Notes under the pieces: generated by a model
Told to the model about the DNA's origin: nothing
Seen by the model: the letters and a program-made list of their open reading frames with translations, nothing else
Databases searched by the model: none
Made by a program: the position numbers and the translations under genes
Shown: positions 1-11,250 of the stretch, piece after piece
Layout: every line of letters starts with the position of its first letter
Position numbering within the stretch: position 1 is the first letter of the stretch
NCBI RefSeq assembly: GCF_009759665.1
Contig: NZ_WQNE01000019.1
Coordinates: 1-64,000, forward strand
Reading direction: 5' to 3'
Origin: Bradyrhizobium cajani
GTDB lineage: Bacteria > Pseudomonadota > Alphaproteobacteria > Rhizobiales > Xanthobacteraceae
Length of the DNA stretch: 64,000 nucleotides

Positions 1-197
1 CGACCTGCTCCTCTCCAGAACCCCATCAGGCGACGGCCACAGCGCCGATCCCGTACAGAAGCACGTTCCCGGCGAGTGGATGACGCAAAAAGGGATTGAC
101 TAACCACCGCCCGTTACAGAAGCCCGGATGAGCGTAGCGACATCCGGGACGACTGGCCCCGCATGTCGCTGCGCTCATGCGGGCTACAGGATCCGCC
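1..197. other. Left-edge intergenic stretch with palindromic element
   Basis: No gene can be supported here. Positions 121-185 hold an imperfect inverted repeat: the left arm AGCCCGGATGAGCGTAGCGA is mirrored by a right arm ending in CATGCGGGCT. A minus-strand open frame ending at 26 has a hydrophobic last 25 residues, but it has no usable start outside the palindrome and could at most be a remnant. Confidence 0.6.
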
Positions 198-1277
198 CTA
201 CGTCTCCGGCAGCGCAAAAACCTCGCATGGCGAAGCAATGCCGCGCAGCGAATGCGATCCGAGCGCAACGAGAGGCATGTCCGTCTCAGCAGCCAGCGCG
301 CCCGACATCAGCACCGTCCGCCCCAGCGGCTTGCATAATCCTTCGAGGCGGCTCGCGAGATTGACGGCGGGACCGATCGCGGTGAAATCGAGCCGGTTGG
401 CGGCGCCGATATTGCCCCACAGCATTTCGCCGAGATGAAGCGCGGCACCGAACGACAGCGGCGGCAGCCCCAGATGGCGGCGCTCCTCGTTGAGATGAGC
501 CATCCCGGCCCGGGCCGCGCCTGCCGCGCGCAGAGCCGCCTGGCACGCGCCGCGCGGCGATGCCTCGACCACCGGGAAGATCGCGAGCACGCCATCGCCG
601 ATGAATTTCAGCACCTCGCCGCCAAAGGCGTGAACGGCACCGGCGATGCGGTCGAACCAGGCGTCGAGCGCCGCGATGACATCGGCGGGCGGTGTGGTTT
701 CCGACAGGGCCGTGAAGTTGCGCAAGTCCGCATAGAGCAGTGCGGCCTGGATGGTCTCGCCGAGATCGCGCCGCAAAGGGGCTGCCAGCACCCGTTCCGC
801 GCTGCGTTTGCCAAGATAGGCATCCAGCGTCGCGCGCAGCGTGGCGCGCGCAGCGAGCACCGCAAGCGGCGTCGCAGCGAAACGCGCCGCCTGGCGCAAT
901 TGCTCGTGCTCGTCTGTTGTGAAAGGGCGCGGCCCGATCCAGCCGAGCAACGGCCCATCCGGCCGTCCGACGACGTCTTCGTGCGCGTCGCCGCCCGCGA
1001 TGTCGCGCAGCCAGCGGCGACCTGCGTCGTTGGGCGGGTCGGGCGCGAGGCCGCCTGGGGCGAAGCCGAGCGCTTCGATCACCCGGCCACTCTCCGCGCG
1101 CCACAGCCAGGTCCGCTTCGCGATCAGGGGATGCGGCACATCCAGCGTGAGGGCGCCGGCTGCAAGCGGCACGCCGTCGGCGACCAGATGTGCGCCGAGT
1201 TCCGCGAGCAGGCGGTCGGCCCCGGGGCTGTCTGAGGCAGCATCGACAAGCCAGGCGAGCGTCGGGGAGAGTTGCAT
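198..1277 (-). CDS. Class III adenylate/guanylate cyclase domain protein
   Basis: A 359-residue soluble protein whose C-terminal half is a class III nucleotide cyclase catalytic domain, predicted to make cAMP or cGMP. Both metal-binding aspartates are visible, in YADLRNFTALSE and IGDGVLAIFP (about residues 180-240). The N-terminal 170 residues have no membrane segment and no domain I can name; they may be a sensory region. The start at MQLSPTLAW is preferred to a start 12 residues upstream because the extra residues look untranslated. The gene stands alone and is divergent from the SRPBCC gene at 1379. Product specificity cannot be read from the sequence. The cyclase fold call is firm. Confidence 0.85.
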   Translation of the reverse strand: MQLSPTLAWLVDAASDSPGADRLLAELGAHLVADGVPLAAGALTLDVPHPLIAKRTWLWRAESGRVIEALGFAPGGLAPDPPNDAGRRWLRDIAGGDAHEDVVGRPDGPLLGWIGPRPFTTDEHEQLRQAARFAATPLAVLAARATLRATLDAYLGKRSAERVLAAPLRRDLGETIQAALLYADLRNFTALSETTPPADVIAALDAWFDRIAGAVHAFGGEVLKFIGDGVLAIFPVVEASPRGACQAALRAAGAARAGMAHLNEERRHLGLPPLSFGAALHLGEMLWGNIGAANRLDFTAIGPAVNLASRLEGLCKPLGRTVLMSGALAAETDMPLVALGSHSLRGIASPCEVFALPET

Positions 1278-1378
1278 GGCCCGATGATGGCGAAGACAGG
1301 CGGTCTTTGTCACGGGTAATCCTTGACGGACCGCTCTGGCGCCGCCATGTCCGAGTGTCAGCCCAGGGATGATCGCCG

Positions 1379-1834
1379 ATGACCGAACCGTTCATAGTGC
1401 GACGCGAGACCCAGATCGCCGCCCCGCGCGCCACCGTTTTCGCCTATCTGACCGATCCCGAGAAGATCCTGAGCTGGATGGGTTCCGACGCGACCACGGA
1501 GCCGCATCCCGGCGGACTCTATCTGGTCAAGGGCGTCGGCCCGCGCGGCGGCAATGCCCGCGGTGCCTTCCGCGAGGTCGTGCCGGTGCATCGTCTGGCC
1601 TACACCTTCGGCTGGGAGGGTGGCCAGGAAGTGCCGCCCGGCTCGAGCCTGATCGAGATCGACCTGATCGAGCGCGACGGCGGCACGCTGATGCGGATGA
1701 CCCATAGCGGGCTGCCGACGGAAGAGCAGGCCGCCGCACACGCGAAGGGATGGACGCATTATCTGGAACGGCTCACCACGGTAGCGGCGGGCGGCGATCC
1801 CGGTCCGGACCGGGGCGTTTCCGACAAGATGTAG
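1379..1834 (+). CDS. SRPBCC (AHSA1-like) family protein
   Basis: A 151-residue protein of the START/Bet v 1-like (AHSA1) fold. It opens with the typical beta strand and helix (RRETQIAAPRATVFAYLTDP) followed by a W-containing loop, and ends with a long C-terminal helix containing HAKGWTHYLERL. Members bind hydrophobic ligands or act with small ArsR-type regulators; no ligand can be predicted. The start ATG follows AGGGATGATCGCCG. It is divergent from the cyclase gene and followed by a palindromic repeat. Confidence 0.8.
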   Translation: MTEPFIVRRETQIAAPRATVFAYLTDPEKILSWMGSDATTEPHPGGLYLVKGVGPRGGNARGAFREVVPVHRLAYTFGWEGGQEVPPGSSLIEIDLIERDGGTLMRMTHSGLPTEEQAAAHAKGWTHYLERLTTVAAGGDPGPDRGVSDKM

Positions 1835-1864
1835 CGACGTGCAGCTCTTGCGGTCGCCGCTGCC

Positions 1865-1948
1865 GTAGCCCGGATGGAGCGAAGCGCAATCCGGGACGCT
1901 ACCGCTTGTTGCAACACCCCGGATTTCGCTTCGCTCCATCCGGGCTAC
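1865..1948. repeat. REP-like inverted repeat
   Basis: Two arms, GTAGCCCGGATGGAGCGAAG and its near-complement CTTCGCTCCATCCGGGCTAC, can form a long hairpin between the convergent SRPBCC and topoisomerase genes. It resembles the element at 121-185 in its GTAGCCCGGATG arms. It may act as a transcript end but has no T tract. Confidence 0.8.
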
Positions 1949-1962
1949 AAGTTCCCTGGCGG

Positions 1963-3132
1963 TCACACCGCCGCGGTCGCCACCACCTGTGCCAGAAGCT
2001 GCTCGCGCCGCGCCTGCGAGCGCTGACCCTTCATGGTCGCGGCGAAGCGCTCGAGGATACCTTCCTCGAAGGCGGTGACGATGGTGTCGTGGACGTAGCT
2101 CTTGCGGCAGATCGCCGGCGTGTTGGAGAGCTGGTCGGCCGCGGCGCGGATTGCGTCCAGGACCTGCTTCTTGCGGCCGCGCTGGCTGGTCGCCGGCGTG
2201 ATCCGTGACAGCGATTCCACCACGACAGCGGATGCCATCAGGGTGCGAAAATCCTTCAGCGAGATCTTGATGCCGGCGATCTCGCGCAAGAACGCATTCA
2301 CCTGCGTGGTGTTGACCGCGCGCACGATGCCGTAGGAATCGCGATACTGGAACATGCGCTTGCCGGGGACGCCCTGCAAAATGCCGATGGCGCGCACCAG
2401 CTTGGCCGCGTCGCATTCCTTCCGCACCGCCTTGCCGCCCTTCGCCTTGAAGGTCAGCACGAAGCAATCGTCCTCCAGCGTGACGTTCGACTTCAGCAGC
2501 GTGGTGGCGCCGCGGGTGCCGTTGAGACGGGCATAGGATTCGTTGCCGGGGCGGATCGCGGTGCGCGCGATCAGCTCGATCACGGCCGAGAGCGCGAATT
2601 CGCGCGTCGGCTCGTCGCCCGACAGGAACGCCGAGACCTTGCGCCGGATCTTCGGCAGCGCGCCGACGAGCTTTTCCAGGCGATGCGCCTTGCGCTGCTC
2701 GCGGACCTTCTCCCAATCGGCGTGATAGCGGTATTGCAGCCGGCCCGCGGCGTCGCGCCCCACGGCCTGGAGATGCGAGTTCGGATCGGCCGAGTAACGC
2801 ACCTCGCGATAGGCCGGCGGCACTGCCATGGCGTGCAGCCGGCGAATGGTGCGGGCGTCGCGGATATGGGCGCCGTTGGGACGGACGAAGGAATAGCCCT
2901 TGCCGCGCTTGATGCGGCGGATGGTCAGCTCGTTCTGGTCGCCAAGCCGCAGGCCGAGTTCCCTGGCGAGCGCCTCGACCGTCGCCACCGGCGCCGTATC
3001 GAAGACCTTTTTGGGGCTGGGGCGCCTGAACCCGGATGGTTTCGGCCATTGTCCGAGGGCCTTGGCCAGCGCAATGGCTGCAGGATCGGCGGAAGCGGGC
3101 CGCATCGTCCCGAGATTCTGCTGATCCATCAT
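1963..3132 (-). CDS. DNA topoisomerase IB
   Basis: A 389-residue eukaryotic-type (poxvirus-like) type IB topoisomerase that relaxes supercoils through a 3'-phosphotyrosine intermediate. The catalytic region is visible: ARTAIRPGNESYARLNGTRG with an active-site arginine, an LLKSNV strand with the lysine, and CRKSYVHDTI near residue 340, which holds the nucleophilic tyrosine. Length fits bacterial TopIB. The start at MMDQQNLG follows an intergenic region shared with divergent acs. Confidence 0.92.
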   Translation of the reverse strand: MMDQQNLGTMRPASADPAAIALAKALGQWPKPSGFRRPSPKKVFDTAPVATVEALARELGLRLGDQNELTIRRIKRGKGYSFVRPNGAHIRDARTIRRLHAMAVPPAYREVRYSADPNSHLQAVGRDAAGRLQYRYHADWEKVREQRKAHRLEKLVGALPKIRRKVSAFLSGDEPTREFALSAVIELIARTAIRPGNESYARLNGTRGATTLLKSNVTLEDDCFVLTFKAKGGKAVRKECDAAKLVRAIGILQGVPGKRMFQYRDSYGIVRAVNTTQVNAFLREIAGIKISLKDFRTLMASAVVVESLSRITPATSQRGRKKQVLDAIRAAADQLSNTPAICRKSYVHDTIVTAFEEGILERFAATMKGQRSQARREQLLAQVVATAAV

Positions 3133-3534
3133 AGCCTTACGCCTAGCCCTGTCCTGTTACCGTTCAATGCCGCTGTTCTGATATTTGTTCCGCGGGGTCT
3201 CTTTGGACCCGGGTTGGCCATTTAGGGTGTTCCGAACCGTATTGCGAGTCCCGAATCAGTGAGCAGCGGTTTCTAAATACCTCCAGGCACCGCATGGGGC
3301 CCTGCGCGAGCCTGTTCGGCTGAGTTGGTAAGGCGCCGAAAGCCGCCCCGTCGGTCTGTTTCAGATCTGCGACAGTCGCTCCAACCGGCCTTGATCCTCC
3401 GCATGGCCGGCGACCCGCCGAAGATCCAGCTTGTCCTCCTTGTCGGGCCCGGTTAGCCCGACGCATAATCAGTTCAACGATCAGGTCGGCTTGCCCGTCG
3501 TATGCGCTCGGCTTGCCGTATGTGGAGGGAAGAC
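3133..3534. other. Divergent intergenic region between topoisomerase and acs
   Basis: About 400 bp without a gene. It should hold the divergent promoters. Positions 3442-3462 form a 7-bp hairpin (GTCGGGC, 7-nt loop, GCCCGAC) in the acs leader. A lone ACCCGGGT palindrome lies at 3207-3214. No tRNA, riboswitch or conserved promoter was recognised. Confidence 0.5.
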
Positions 3535-5481
<1,947 letters not shown>

Positions 5482-5490
5482 AGCAGCCTC

Positions 5491-5660
5491 TCGTGCCCCG
5501 GACGCAGCGCAACGCTTCTTGAGCGGTGCGCTGCAGGGCCGGGGCCCATCCGAGCGACACACTTGGGTCCCGGCTCTGCGGCGCGGGCACCATAGCGCGT
5601 CGAAGACACGCGTAAACGCGCTTATGGGCGCCGCACCGCGTCCGGGACACGAGATCGCAT
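5491..5660. repeat. Palindromic intergenic repeat (GTGCCCCGGACGC type)
   Basis: A complex inverted repeat beginning CTCGTGCCCCGGACGCAGCG and ending GCACCGCGTCCGGGACACGA, with inner arms GGGCCCAT and GGGTCCCGGC. Its composition matches dispersed repeats I recall from Bradyrhizobium. The rest of the 5482-5931 gap holds only the presumed promoter region of the L,D-transpeptidase gene. Confidence 0.75.
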
Positions 5661-5931
5661 TCCGCGAAACGCCCTCCAAATAACAGCCGTTCACATCGTC
5701 ACGCCCTTGTCAGGGCGCGCGCCCGCACGGCCGCATCTTTCCGGCCCAGTGTTGTTTTCTTGTCATTTACTTTATTTCGAACATTTCCTTTGTTCCCCCT
5801 GCTGGCGGGCCCTCGGCGGTCGCGCGTGGAAACCATCCGGTTAACGGGCGTGGTTCAGAATGTCTGGGCAAGCGGCGATTGCCGGCTTTTGCGTCAATTT
5901 GGACGATCCGTTCGGGGCGAGGAAAACATTG

Positions 5932-6447
5932 ATGTCGATGAGGATTGCTGTGGCGCTCGCCGCCACCATCGCGGCTGGGGGCTTGATGTCGACGGCGGCA
6001 GAGGCGCGGCCGGAGATAGTCGGGATGCGATCAGCCGAATATTCGCCGGGCACCATCGTGGTCAGGACCAACGAACGCCGGCTTTATCTCATCATGGATG
6101 ACGGTCACGCCGTGCGCTATCCGGTCGGCGTCGGCAAGTCCGGCAAGCAGTGGGCCGGCACGACGAAGATCGACGGCAAGTACCGCAATCCCGCCTGGGC
6201 ACCGCCCGCCGAGGTGAAGCGCGACAAGCCCAACATTCCCGACGTCATTCCGGGCGGCTCGCCGCGCAACCCGATGGGCGTCGCGGCGATGACGCTGGCC
6301 GGCGGCGAATATGCGATCCACGGCACCAACGTGCCGGGCTCGGTCGGCGGCTTCGTCTCCTACGGCTGCATCCGCATGCTCAACGACGACATCACCGACC
6401 TCTACGGTCGCGTCTCCGTGGGCACGACGGTGGTCGTGACGCGCTGA
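5932..6447 (+). CDS. L,D-transpeptidase (YkuD domain)
   Basis: A 171-residue exported protein with a YkuD catalytic domain, which forms 3-3 crosslinks in peptidoglycan or attaches proteins to it. The signal peptide is MSMRIAVALAATIAAGG up to AEARPE. The catalytic signature is complete: HGTN with the conserved histidine, then SYGCIRM with the nucleophilic cysteine (about residues 130-150). An upstream in-frame start at 5860 would bury the signal peptide, so MSMRIAV is chosen. A second YkuD protein lies at 55819-56412. Confidence 0.93.
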   Translation: MSMRIAVALAATIAAGGLMSTAAEARPEIVGMRSAEYSPGTIVVRTNERRLYLIMDDGHAVRYPVGVGKSGKQWAGTTKIDGKYRNPAWAPPAEVKRDKPNIPDVIPGGSPRNPMGVAAMTLAGGEYAIHGTNVPGSVGGFVSYGCIRMLNDDITDLYGRVSVGTTVVVTR

Positions 6448-6502
6448 TCGCGAAGATCAGAGCGGGATAGCGAGAGCCGCGTCTTGCAACGCGGCTTTCT
6501 TG

Positions 6503-7093
6503 TTACCAGAAGCGCCAGCCTCGCGCGCACCAGCCGTCGCGGTGGCCGCCACCGTAGCTGCGCACGTAGCCACCCGCCAGCAGCGCGGCCGAGACGTTGG
6601 CGGTCCGCCGGGTCGCGACGTCGGCGAGAATGCGTCCGTATTTGTCGGGGCCGAGATTGGAGATCGTCACGTCCCCCTGGCCGAGCAGATTGCGCAGTGC
6701 GTCGGCGGCGGCTTCGGCCTTGTTCAGCTCATCCTGGCAGGATGCTTTCAGTTCAGGCGCATCGATGCCGCGCAGGCGGACCCGCACGACGAGATTGCCG
6801 CCGTTGCGCTGATGCACGCGCGCCAGAAACGTGTCGCCATCGACGGTGCGGATGACCTCGACCTGTTGGCGGGCGCCGGCGGCGCCGGACTGCTGGAGGA
6901 CGATCTCTGTCGCCTGCGACTGACCGTCGGCCGCATGCGGGACGGGCCAGGTCGTGCCGTGCCGGAAGGCGAGCACGATGGCCGTCACGGCGCCGACCAC
7001 GAACATCCAGGGCAACAGTCCGGAGAACCGGCGACGGAACGGAGAGCCGCTGAATGATGGCCGATACGGATTGAGACGATCACGGGAGCGCAT
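6503..7093 (-). CDS. Thermonuclease-like (SNase-fold) membrane-anchored protein
   Basis: A 196-residue protein with one N-terminal membrane segment (GLLPWMFVVGAVTAIVLAF, about residues 25-43) and a staphylococcal nuclease-like domain outside. SNase motifs VDGDTFLARV, RLRGIDAPEL and DKYGRILADV match the calcium-binding and catalytic regions, including the arginine of RGIDAPE. It probably cleaves extracytoplasmic nucleic acid, although some family members are inactive. Convergent with the L,D-transpeptidase gene. Confidence 0.85.
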   Translation of the reverse strand: MRSRDRLNPYRPSFSGSPFRRRFSGLLPWMFVVGAVTAIVLAFRHGTTWPVPHAADGQSQATEIVLQQSGAAGARQQVEVIRTVDGDTFLARVHQRNGGNLVVRVRLRGIDAPELKASCQDELNKAEAAADALRNLLGQGDVTISNLGPDKYGRILADVATRRTANVSAALLAGGYVRSYGGGHRDGWCARGWRFW

Positions 7094-7383
7094 CGTCCCA
7101 CGCTAGAGCTGAGTCGGCAGAACCGGCAAGCCGCGTTCCAAACGCTTTCTTCCGGTTACGGCCTGTAGTTGCACGGACAGCGATCCTCACATCCCGTTTA
7201 ACGGGAGCGTGGTCGCATCGGGCACGATCTCGCGCGCGCTAGCACCTCTCTGCGTTTCTTCCAGGGTTTTCCCCGGGGCAGGCATGCGGCGCATTAGCCG
7301 TACTTCTACGGCCATCGGTGAATCTTACCTAAATCTCAATCTTTGGTTGCGAATACCTGATGCGGAATGATAGGGAGAGAGCG

Positions 7384-9102
7384 GTGGGATTCTTCAAGCT
7401 TCGCATTGGAACAAAGCTCGGCATCATCACGGGCATCAACGTTCTGCTGGTCGGTGGCATCCTGACCAACCAGATGCTCGGCAACCAGTCGATCGCGGAG
7501 TCCAACCGGCTGGTCATCATCAACTACCTCAACAAAGGCAATGCGCAGGCGGCGCAGACGGCGATGGCGCGCGCGCAGCTCGCCGCGCTCGAGCTCGGTT
7601 CCGCGCCGTCGGTCGGCGAGGTTGACAAGCTCCTCGATACCCTCCGCACCCACGCGACCGAGGCCGGCACGGAAATCGACGCCGCAAGGGAGCGGGCGAC
7701 GCGGAAGGTCACACAGGATGCCTACCGCGAGGCGAAGAAGTTCGTGGACACTTATCTGGCCAGTGCCGTCGAGCTGGCGGCGGCGCAAAAGGCCGTCATC
7801 AACGCTCCCGCCGGGAGCGCCAAGGCCGCGGCGGAAACAACGAAGGCGGGCATTCTCGCCGAGCATATGCGTCCGGCAGCCAAGGAGGTCGGCAAACGCG
7901 TCGACGACCTGGTGGGCGTCGCCAACGAATTCGCGGCGCGGCGCAAAGGCGAGTTGCTGGTGGAGCTGGATCGCGTCGCCAACTTCGCCGTCGTCGTTGG
8001 CGTGTTCGTCATGCTGATGCTGATCGGCTCCGCGGTCTTCTCGGTGTTGAGCATCGCCCGCCCGATCCGGCGCATCGGCGCCGTGCTCCTGCAACTCGCC
8101 GGCGGCAACAAGGCCGTCGAGATTCCTTACACGGCTCGCGGCGATGAAGTCGGCGACAACGCGCGCGCGGCGCAGACCTTCAAGGACAATCTGATCCGCA
8201 TCGAGCAGATGGAAGCCGAGCAGAAGCAACGGGAAGCCGCCGCAGCCGCGCAGCGCAAGGAAGAGATGATCAGGCTCGCCGGCGCATTCGAAGCCGCGGT
8301 TGGTGGCATCATCAACTCGGTGTCGTCGGCTTCCCAGCAACTTGAATCCGCCGCCGGCACGCTGTCGGGCACAGCGGAAGAAACCCAGCAGCTCTCCGGA
8401 ATGGTGGCAGCAGCCTCCGAGGAAGCATCCACCAATGTCGGCGCCGTGGCGTCCGCGGCCGAGGAGATGAGCACGTCGGTGGTCGAGATCAGCCGACAGG
8501 TCCACGATTCCAGCCGCATCGCCGGCGAGGCGGTGAAGCAGGCCGAGCGCACCGACGCCCGCATCAACGAATTGCTCAAGGCCGCGGGCCGTATCGGCGA
8601 CGTCGTCAAGCTGATCACCGCGATTGCCGAACAGACCAACCTTCTGGCGCTGAACGCCACCATCGAAGCGGCACGCGCCGGCGAATCCGGCCGCGGATTT
8701 GCCGTCGTCGCAAGCGAGGTGAAGGCGCTCGCCGCCCAGACCGCGAGAGCGACCGAGGAGATCGGCACGCAGATCGCCGACATGCAGACCGCTACGGAAG
8801 ATTCCGTCGGCGCGATCAAGGAGATCAGCGCGACCATCGCCAAGATCTCGGACATCTCGACGACCATCGCTGCCACCATCGAGGAGCAGGGGGCCGCGAC
8901 AGCGGAGATCGCGCGCAACGTCAGCGAAGCCGCCAAGGGCACGGTCGAGGTCGCAGACAAGATCGCGCAGGTCAGCCACGGTGCGAGCGCCACCGGCGCG
9001 GCATCGGGACAGGTCCTGGCGTCGGCGCGGTCGCTGTCCAGCGAAAGCGGCCTGCTGCAGGCAGAGGTCGAGAAGTTCCTCAACACAGTGCGCGCCGCCT
9101 AG
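7384..9102 (+). CDS. Methyl-accepting chemotaxis protein
   Basis: A 572-residue chemoreceptor. Order: TM1 (about 10-30), a mostly helical periplasmic domain of about 170 residues, TM2 (FAVVVGVFVMLMLIGSAVF), a HAMP domain starting at ARPIRRIG, and a signalling domain containing the hairpin tip EQTNLLALNATIEAARAGES. A GTG start at 7384 is preferred because GGGAGAGA (7373-7380) sits just before it; an ATG 24 nt upstream lacks such a site. The ligand is unknown. No che genes lie nearby, so it is an orphan receptor feeding chemotaxis genes elsewhere. Confidence 0.93.
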   Translation: MGFFKLRIGTKLGIITGINVLLVGGILTNQMLGNQSIAESNRLVIINYLNKGNAQAAQTAMARAQLAALELGSAPSVGEVDKLLDTLRTHATEAGTEIDAARERATRKVTQDAYREAKKFVDTYLASAVELAAAQKAVINAPAGSAKAAAETTKAGILAEHMRPAAKEVGKRVDDLVGVANEFAARRKGELLVELDRVANFAVVVGVFVMLMLIGSAVFSVLSIARPIRRIGAVLLQLAGGNKAVEIPYTARGDEVGDNARAAQTFKDNLIRIEQMEAEQKQREAAAAAQRKEEMIRLAGAFEAAVGGIINSVSSASQQLESAAGTLSGTAEETQQLSGMVAAASEEASTNVGAVASAAEEMSTSVVEISRQVHDSSRIAGEAVKQAERTDARINELLKAAGRIGDVVKLITAIAEQTNLLALNATIEAARAGESGRGFAVVASEVKALAAQTARATEEIGTQIADMQTATEDSVGAIKEISATIAKISDISTTIAATIEEQGAATAEIARNVSEAAKGTVEVADKIAQVSHGASATGAASGQVLASARSLSSESGLLQAEVEKFLNTVRAA

Positions 9103-9259
9103 ATCGGCAACGACGTGGCGAGCATAGCTGCTGTTGCTCGCCTGACAGTCATGGCACCCCCGGGATTGCCCGGATTTGACCGGCACGCTAAGCAACGATA
9201 GGTTGTGCACGCAAACGTGAGCAACTTGCTTGCGGAACCCGTCCAGCGAGTCCCCCAAC

Positions 9260-10279
9260 ATGAACATCGACGTGACTTCACCCGATTCGCTCGCGCGGAT
9301 CGCCGATCTGGTTCGCCAGCAGCATAGCTCCCTGGACACCATGCCGCTTTCGCCGGTGGACGGATTCCAGACCCGGACCGTCACGCTCGAAATACTGATG
9401 CGCGAAGTGACGGAATGCCTTGCCGAGAGCTTCCGGCATCGCGCGGCGCAAGACTTTCCCATGCTTTATTTTGCATGCGGCAAGGCGCGGGTCGGATCGA
9501 CGGCCCTGAGCAATCTGTTCGGCATGACCGGGATGCCCTCGTACTATCAGCCGCTGAAGGCGATCCTGCGCGATGCGCTCGTCGGCAAGACGCTGACACC
9601 GTGGATCGTGCCGTCGGCGAGCGATGAGCCGAACATCTTCAGCAAGGAGACGATCGGGCCCTACGTGCTCGCCGAGAGCCTGTTCAATCCGCTCAAGCTG
9701 CTGATCGACGCAGGCTATCCGCGGCACCGCCTGCACCTCATCGCGCTCGACCGCGAGCCGGCAAGCGCACTGGCGTCATGGCTCGAGAAGCTGATCTCGC
9801 GCGCTCCGGAAAGCACGCTGCTGGCACACTATGTCGTCGCCGCGCTCGGCGCGGTTCGGGTGGCAAGCTACGCCAGGCAACAGGGCGTTCCGGTCACGCA
9901 CTACGTCTATGAGGTGAGCAAGGAAGCGATCTCGTCGGTTCGCGTCCTGTTCGATCGCCTTGGCATCTCGGGCAGCTTTACCGAAAATGCCGTGACGTCA
10001 TGGCGGGAGCCGGGACAAGAGCAGGCGAACAACGCGCGCGTCATCTTCCCGAGCGAAGCGGCGATCTACAAGGTGCCCAACCTGCACACCTCGGACAGCG
10101 CCTATCGCTACCAGCGCCGCGCAACGGCCTCGCTGAGCCAGGCCCAGCTGGATGTCCTCGAGCGCTGCGGGGTCAACGATGCCTATCGTGCCTCGGTTGC
10201 GGCGTGCATTCGCGATCTCGGCCTGAGTGCAGCGACGTCGGAACACCTGTTCGGCGATTGGCTCGCTGCGGCCGCGTGA
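9260..10279 (+). CDS. Sulfotransferase family protein
   Basis: A 339-residue cytoplasmic protein with a PAPS-dependent sulfotransferase fold. The 5'-phosphosulfate loop is seen in YFACGKARVGSTALSNLF (about residues 70-85), and the 3'-phosphate site in ALDREPASALASW (about 165-180), matching the family R...S pattern. It starts the operon with cysD (5-bp gap) and cysNC, whose product PAPS is its expected donor. The acceptor is unknown; a surface polysaccharide, lipid or lipo-oligosaccharide is plausible. It is divergent in sequence from textbook NodH as far as I can judge, so no nod symbol is given. The start at MNIDVTSP lacks a strong Shine-Dalgarno. Confidence 0.75.
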   Translation: MNIDVTSPDSLARIADLVRQQHSSLDTMPLSPVDGFQTRTVTLEILMREVTECLAESFRHRAAQDFPMLYFACGKARVGSTALSNLFGMTGMPSYYQPLKAILRDALVGKTLTPWIVPSASDEPNIFSKETIGPYVLAESLFNPLKLLIDAGYPRHRLHLIALDREPASALASWLEKLISRAPESTLLAHYVVAALGAVRVASYARQQGVPVTHYVYEVSKEAISSVRVLFDRLGISGSFTENAVTSWREPGQEQANNARVIFPSEAAIYKVPNLHTSDSAYRYQRRATASLSQAQLDVLERCGVNDAYRASVAACIRDLGLSAATSEHLFGDWLAAAA

Positions 10280-10284
10280 TCGCC

Positions 10285-11250
10285 ATGCTCGACATTCCCG
10301 TGACCACCGGGCCAGCGCTCCCTGGAGCGGCTGACGGCAAGCCGACCCGCGCGACCACCAGCCATCTCCGGCGCCTGGAAGCGGAAAGCATCCACATCCT
10401 GCGGGAGACGGCCGCCGAGTTCCGCAAGCCGGTCATGCTGTACTCCATCGGGAAAGACTCCTCGGTGCTGCTGCATCTGGCGATGAAGGCGTTTCATCCC
10501 GGCAAGCCGCCATTTCCCCTGATGCACATCGACACGACCTGGAAGTTCCGGGAGATGATCGCGTTTCGCGACATGCGCGCGCGCGAACTCGGCCTCGATC
10601 TGATCATCCATACCAACAATGCCGGATTGAGCCAGGGCATCGATCCCTTCACCCACGGCTCGGCCCGCTACACCGACGTCATGAAGACGCAGGCATTGCG
10701 GCAGGCGCTGGACCTCCACGGCTTCGACGCCGCGATCGGAGGCGCGCGGCGCGACGAGGAGAAATCGCGCGCCAAAGAGCGCGTCTTCTCCCATCGCAGT
10801 ACGGCGCATCGCTGGGACCCGAAGAACCAGCGGCCGGAACTGTGGAGCCTGTACAACACGCTGCTTGCGCCCGGCGAAAGCATGCGGGTGTTTCCGCTGT
10901 CGAACTGGACCGAGCTCGACATCTGGGACTACATCCTGCTCGAGGACATCCCGATCGTTCCGCTCTATCTGGCGGCTTCGCGTCCGGTGGTCGAGCGCGA
11001 TGGCGCGCTGATCATGGTGGACGACGAACGGATGCCGCTGCGGCCGAACGAAGAGCCGCGATGGCGCTCCGTCAGGTTTCGCACCCTCGGCTGCTATCCT
11101 CTGACAGGCGCGACGTCCTCGACGGCGGTAACCCTGCCGGAGATCGTCCGGGAGATGATGGCCTCGCGCACCTCCGAGCGGCAGGGACGCATGATCGACC
11201 GGGACAGTCCCGCGTCGATGGAGCGCAAGAAAGCGGAAGGCTACTTCTGA
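10285..11250 (+). CDS. cysD: Sulfate adenylyltransferase small subunit
   Basis: A 321-residue ATP sulfurylase catalytic subunit, making adenosine 5'-phosphosulfate from ATP and sulfate with the GTPase subunit CysN. The N-type ATP pyrophosphatase loop YSIGKDSSVLLHLA is at about residue 55, and the family segments IGGARRDEEKSRAKERVFS and GCYPLTGA are intact. The ATG at 10285 is chosen; a GTG lies 9 nt upstream. The stop codon overlaps the cysNC start by one base, indicating translational coupling. Close in kind to NodP. Confidence 0.96.
   Translation: MLDIPVTTGPALPGAADGKPTRATTSHLRRLEAESIHILRETAAEFRKPVMLYSIGKDSSVLLHLAMKAFHPGKPPFPLMHIDTTWKFREMIAFRDMRARELGLDLIIHTNNAGLSQGIDPFTHGSARYTDVMKTQALRQALDLHGFDAAIGGARRDEEKSRAKERVFSHRSTAHRWDPKNQRPELWSLYNTLLAPGESMRVFPLSNWTELDIWDYILLEDIPIVPLYLAASRPVVERDGALIMVDDERMPLRPNEEPRWRSVRFRTLGCYPLTGATSSTAVTLPEIVREMMASRTSERQGRMIDRDSPASMERKKAEGYF

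Noticed and set aside
26..268. 80-codon minus-strand frame with hydrophobic end at the left edge
   Set aside because: Its start lies inside the cyclase gene's 3' end and a palindromic repeat; no ribosome site or family match.
3207..3214. Single ACCCGGGT in the acs/topoisomerase gap as part of the same operator family as 24167
   Set aside because: Only the 8-bp palindrome matches, no second copy nearby, and flanks are GC-rich, so chance is likely.
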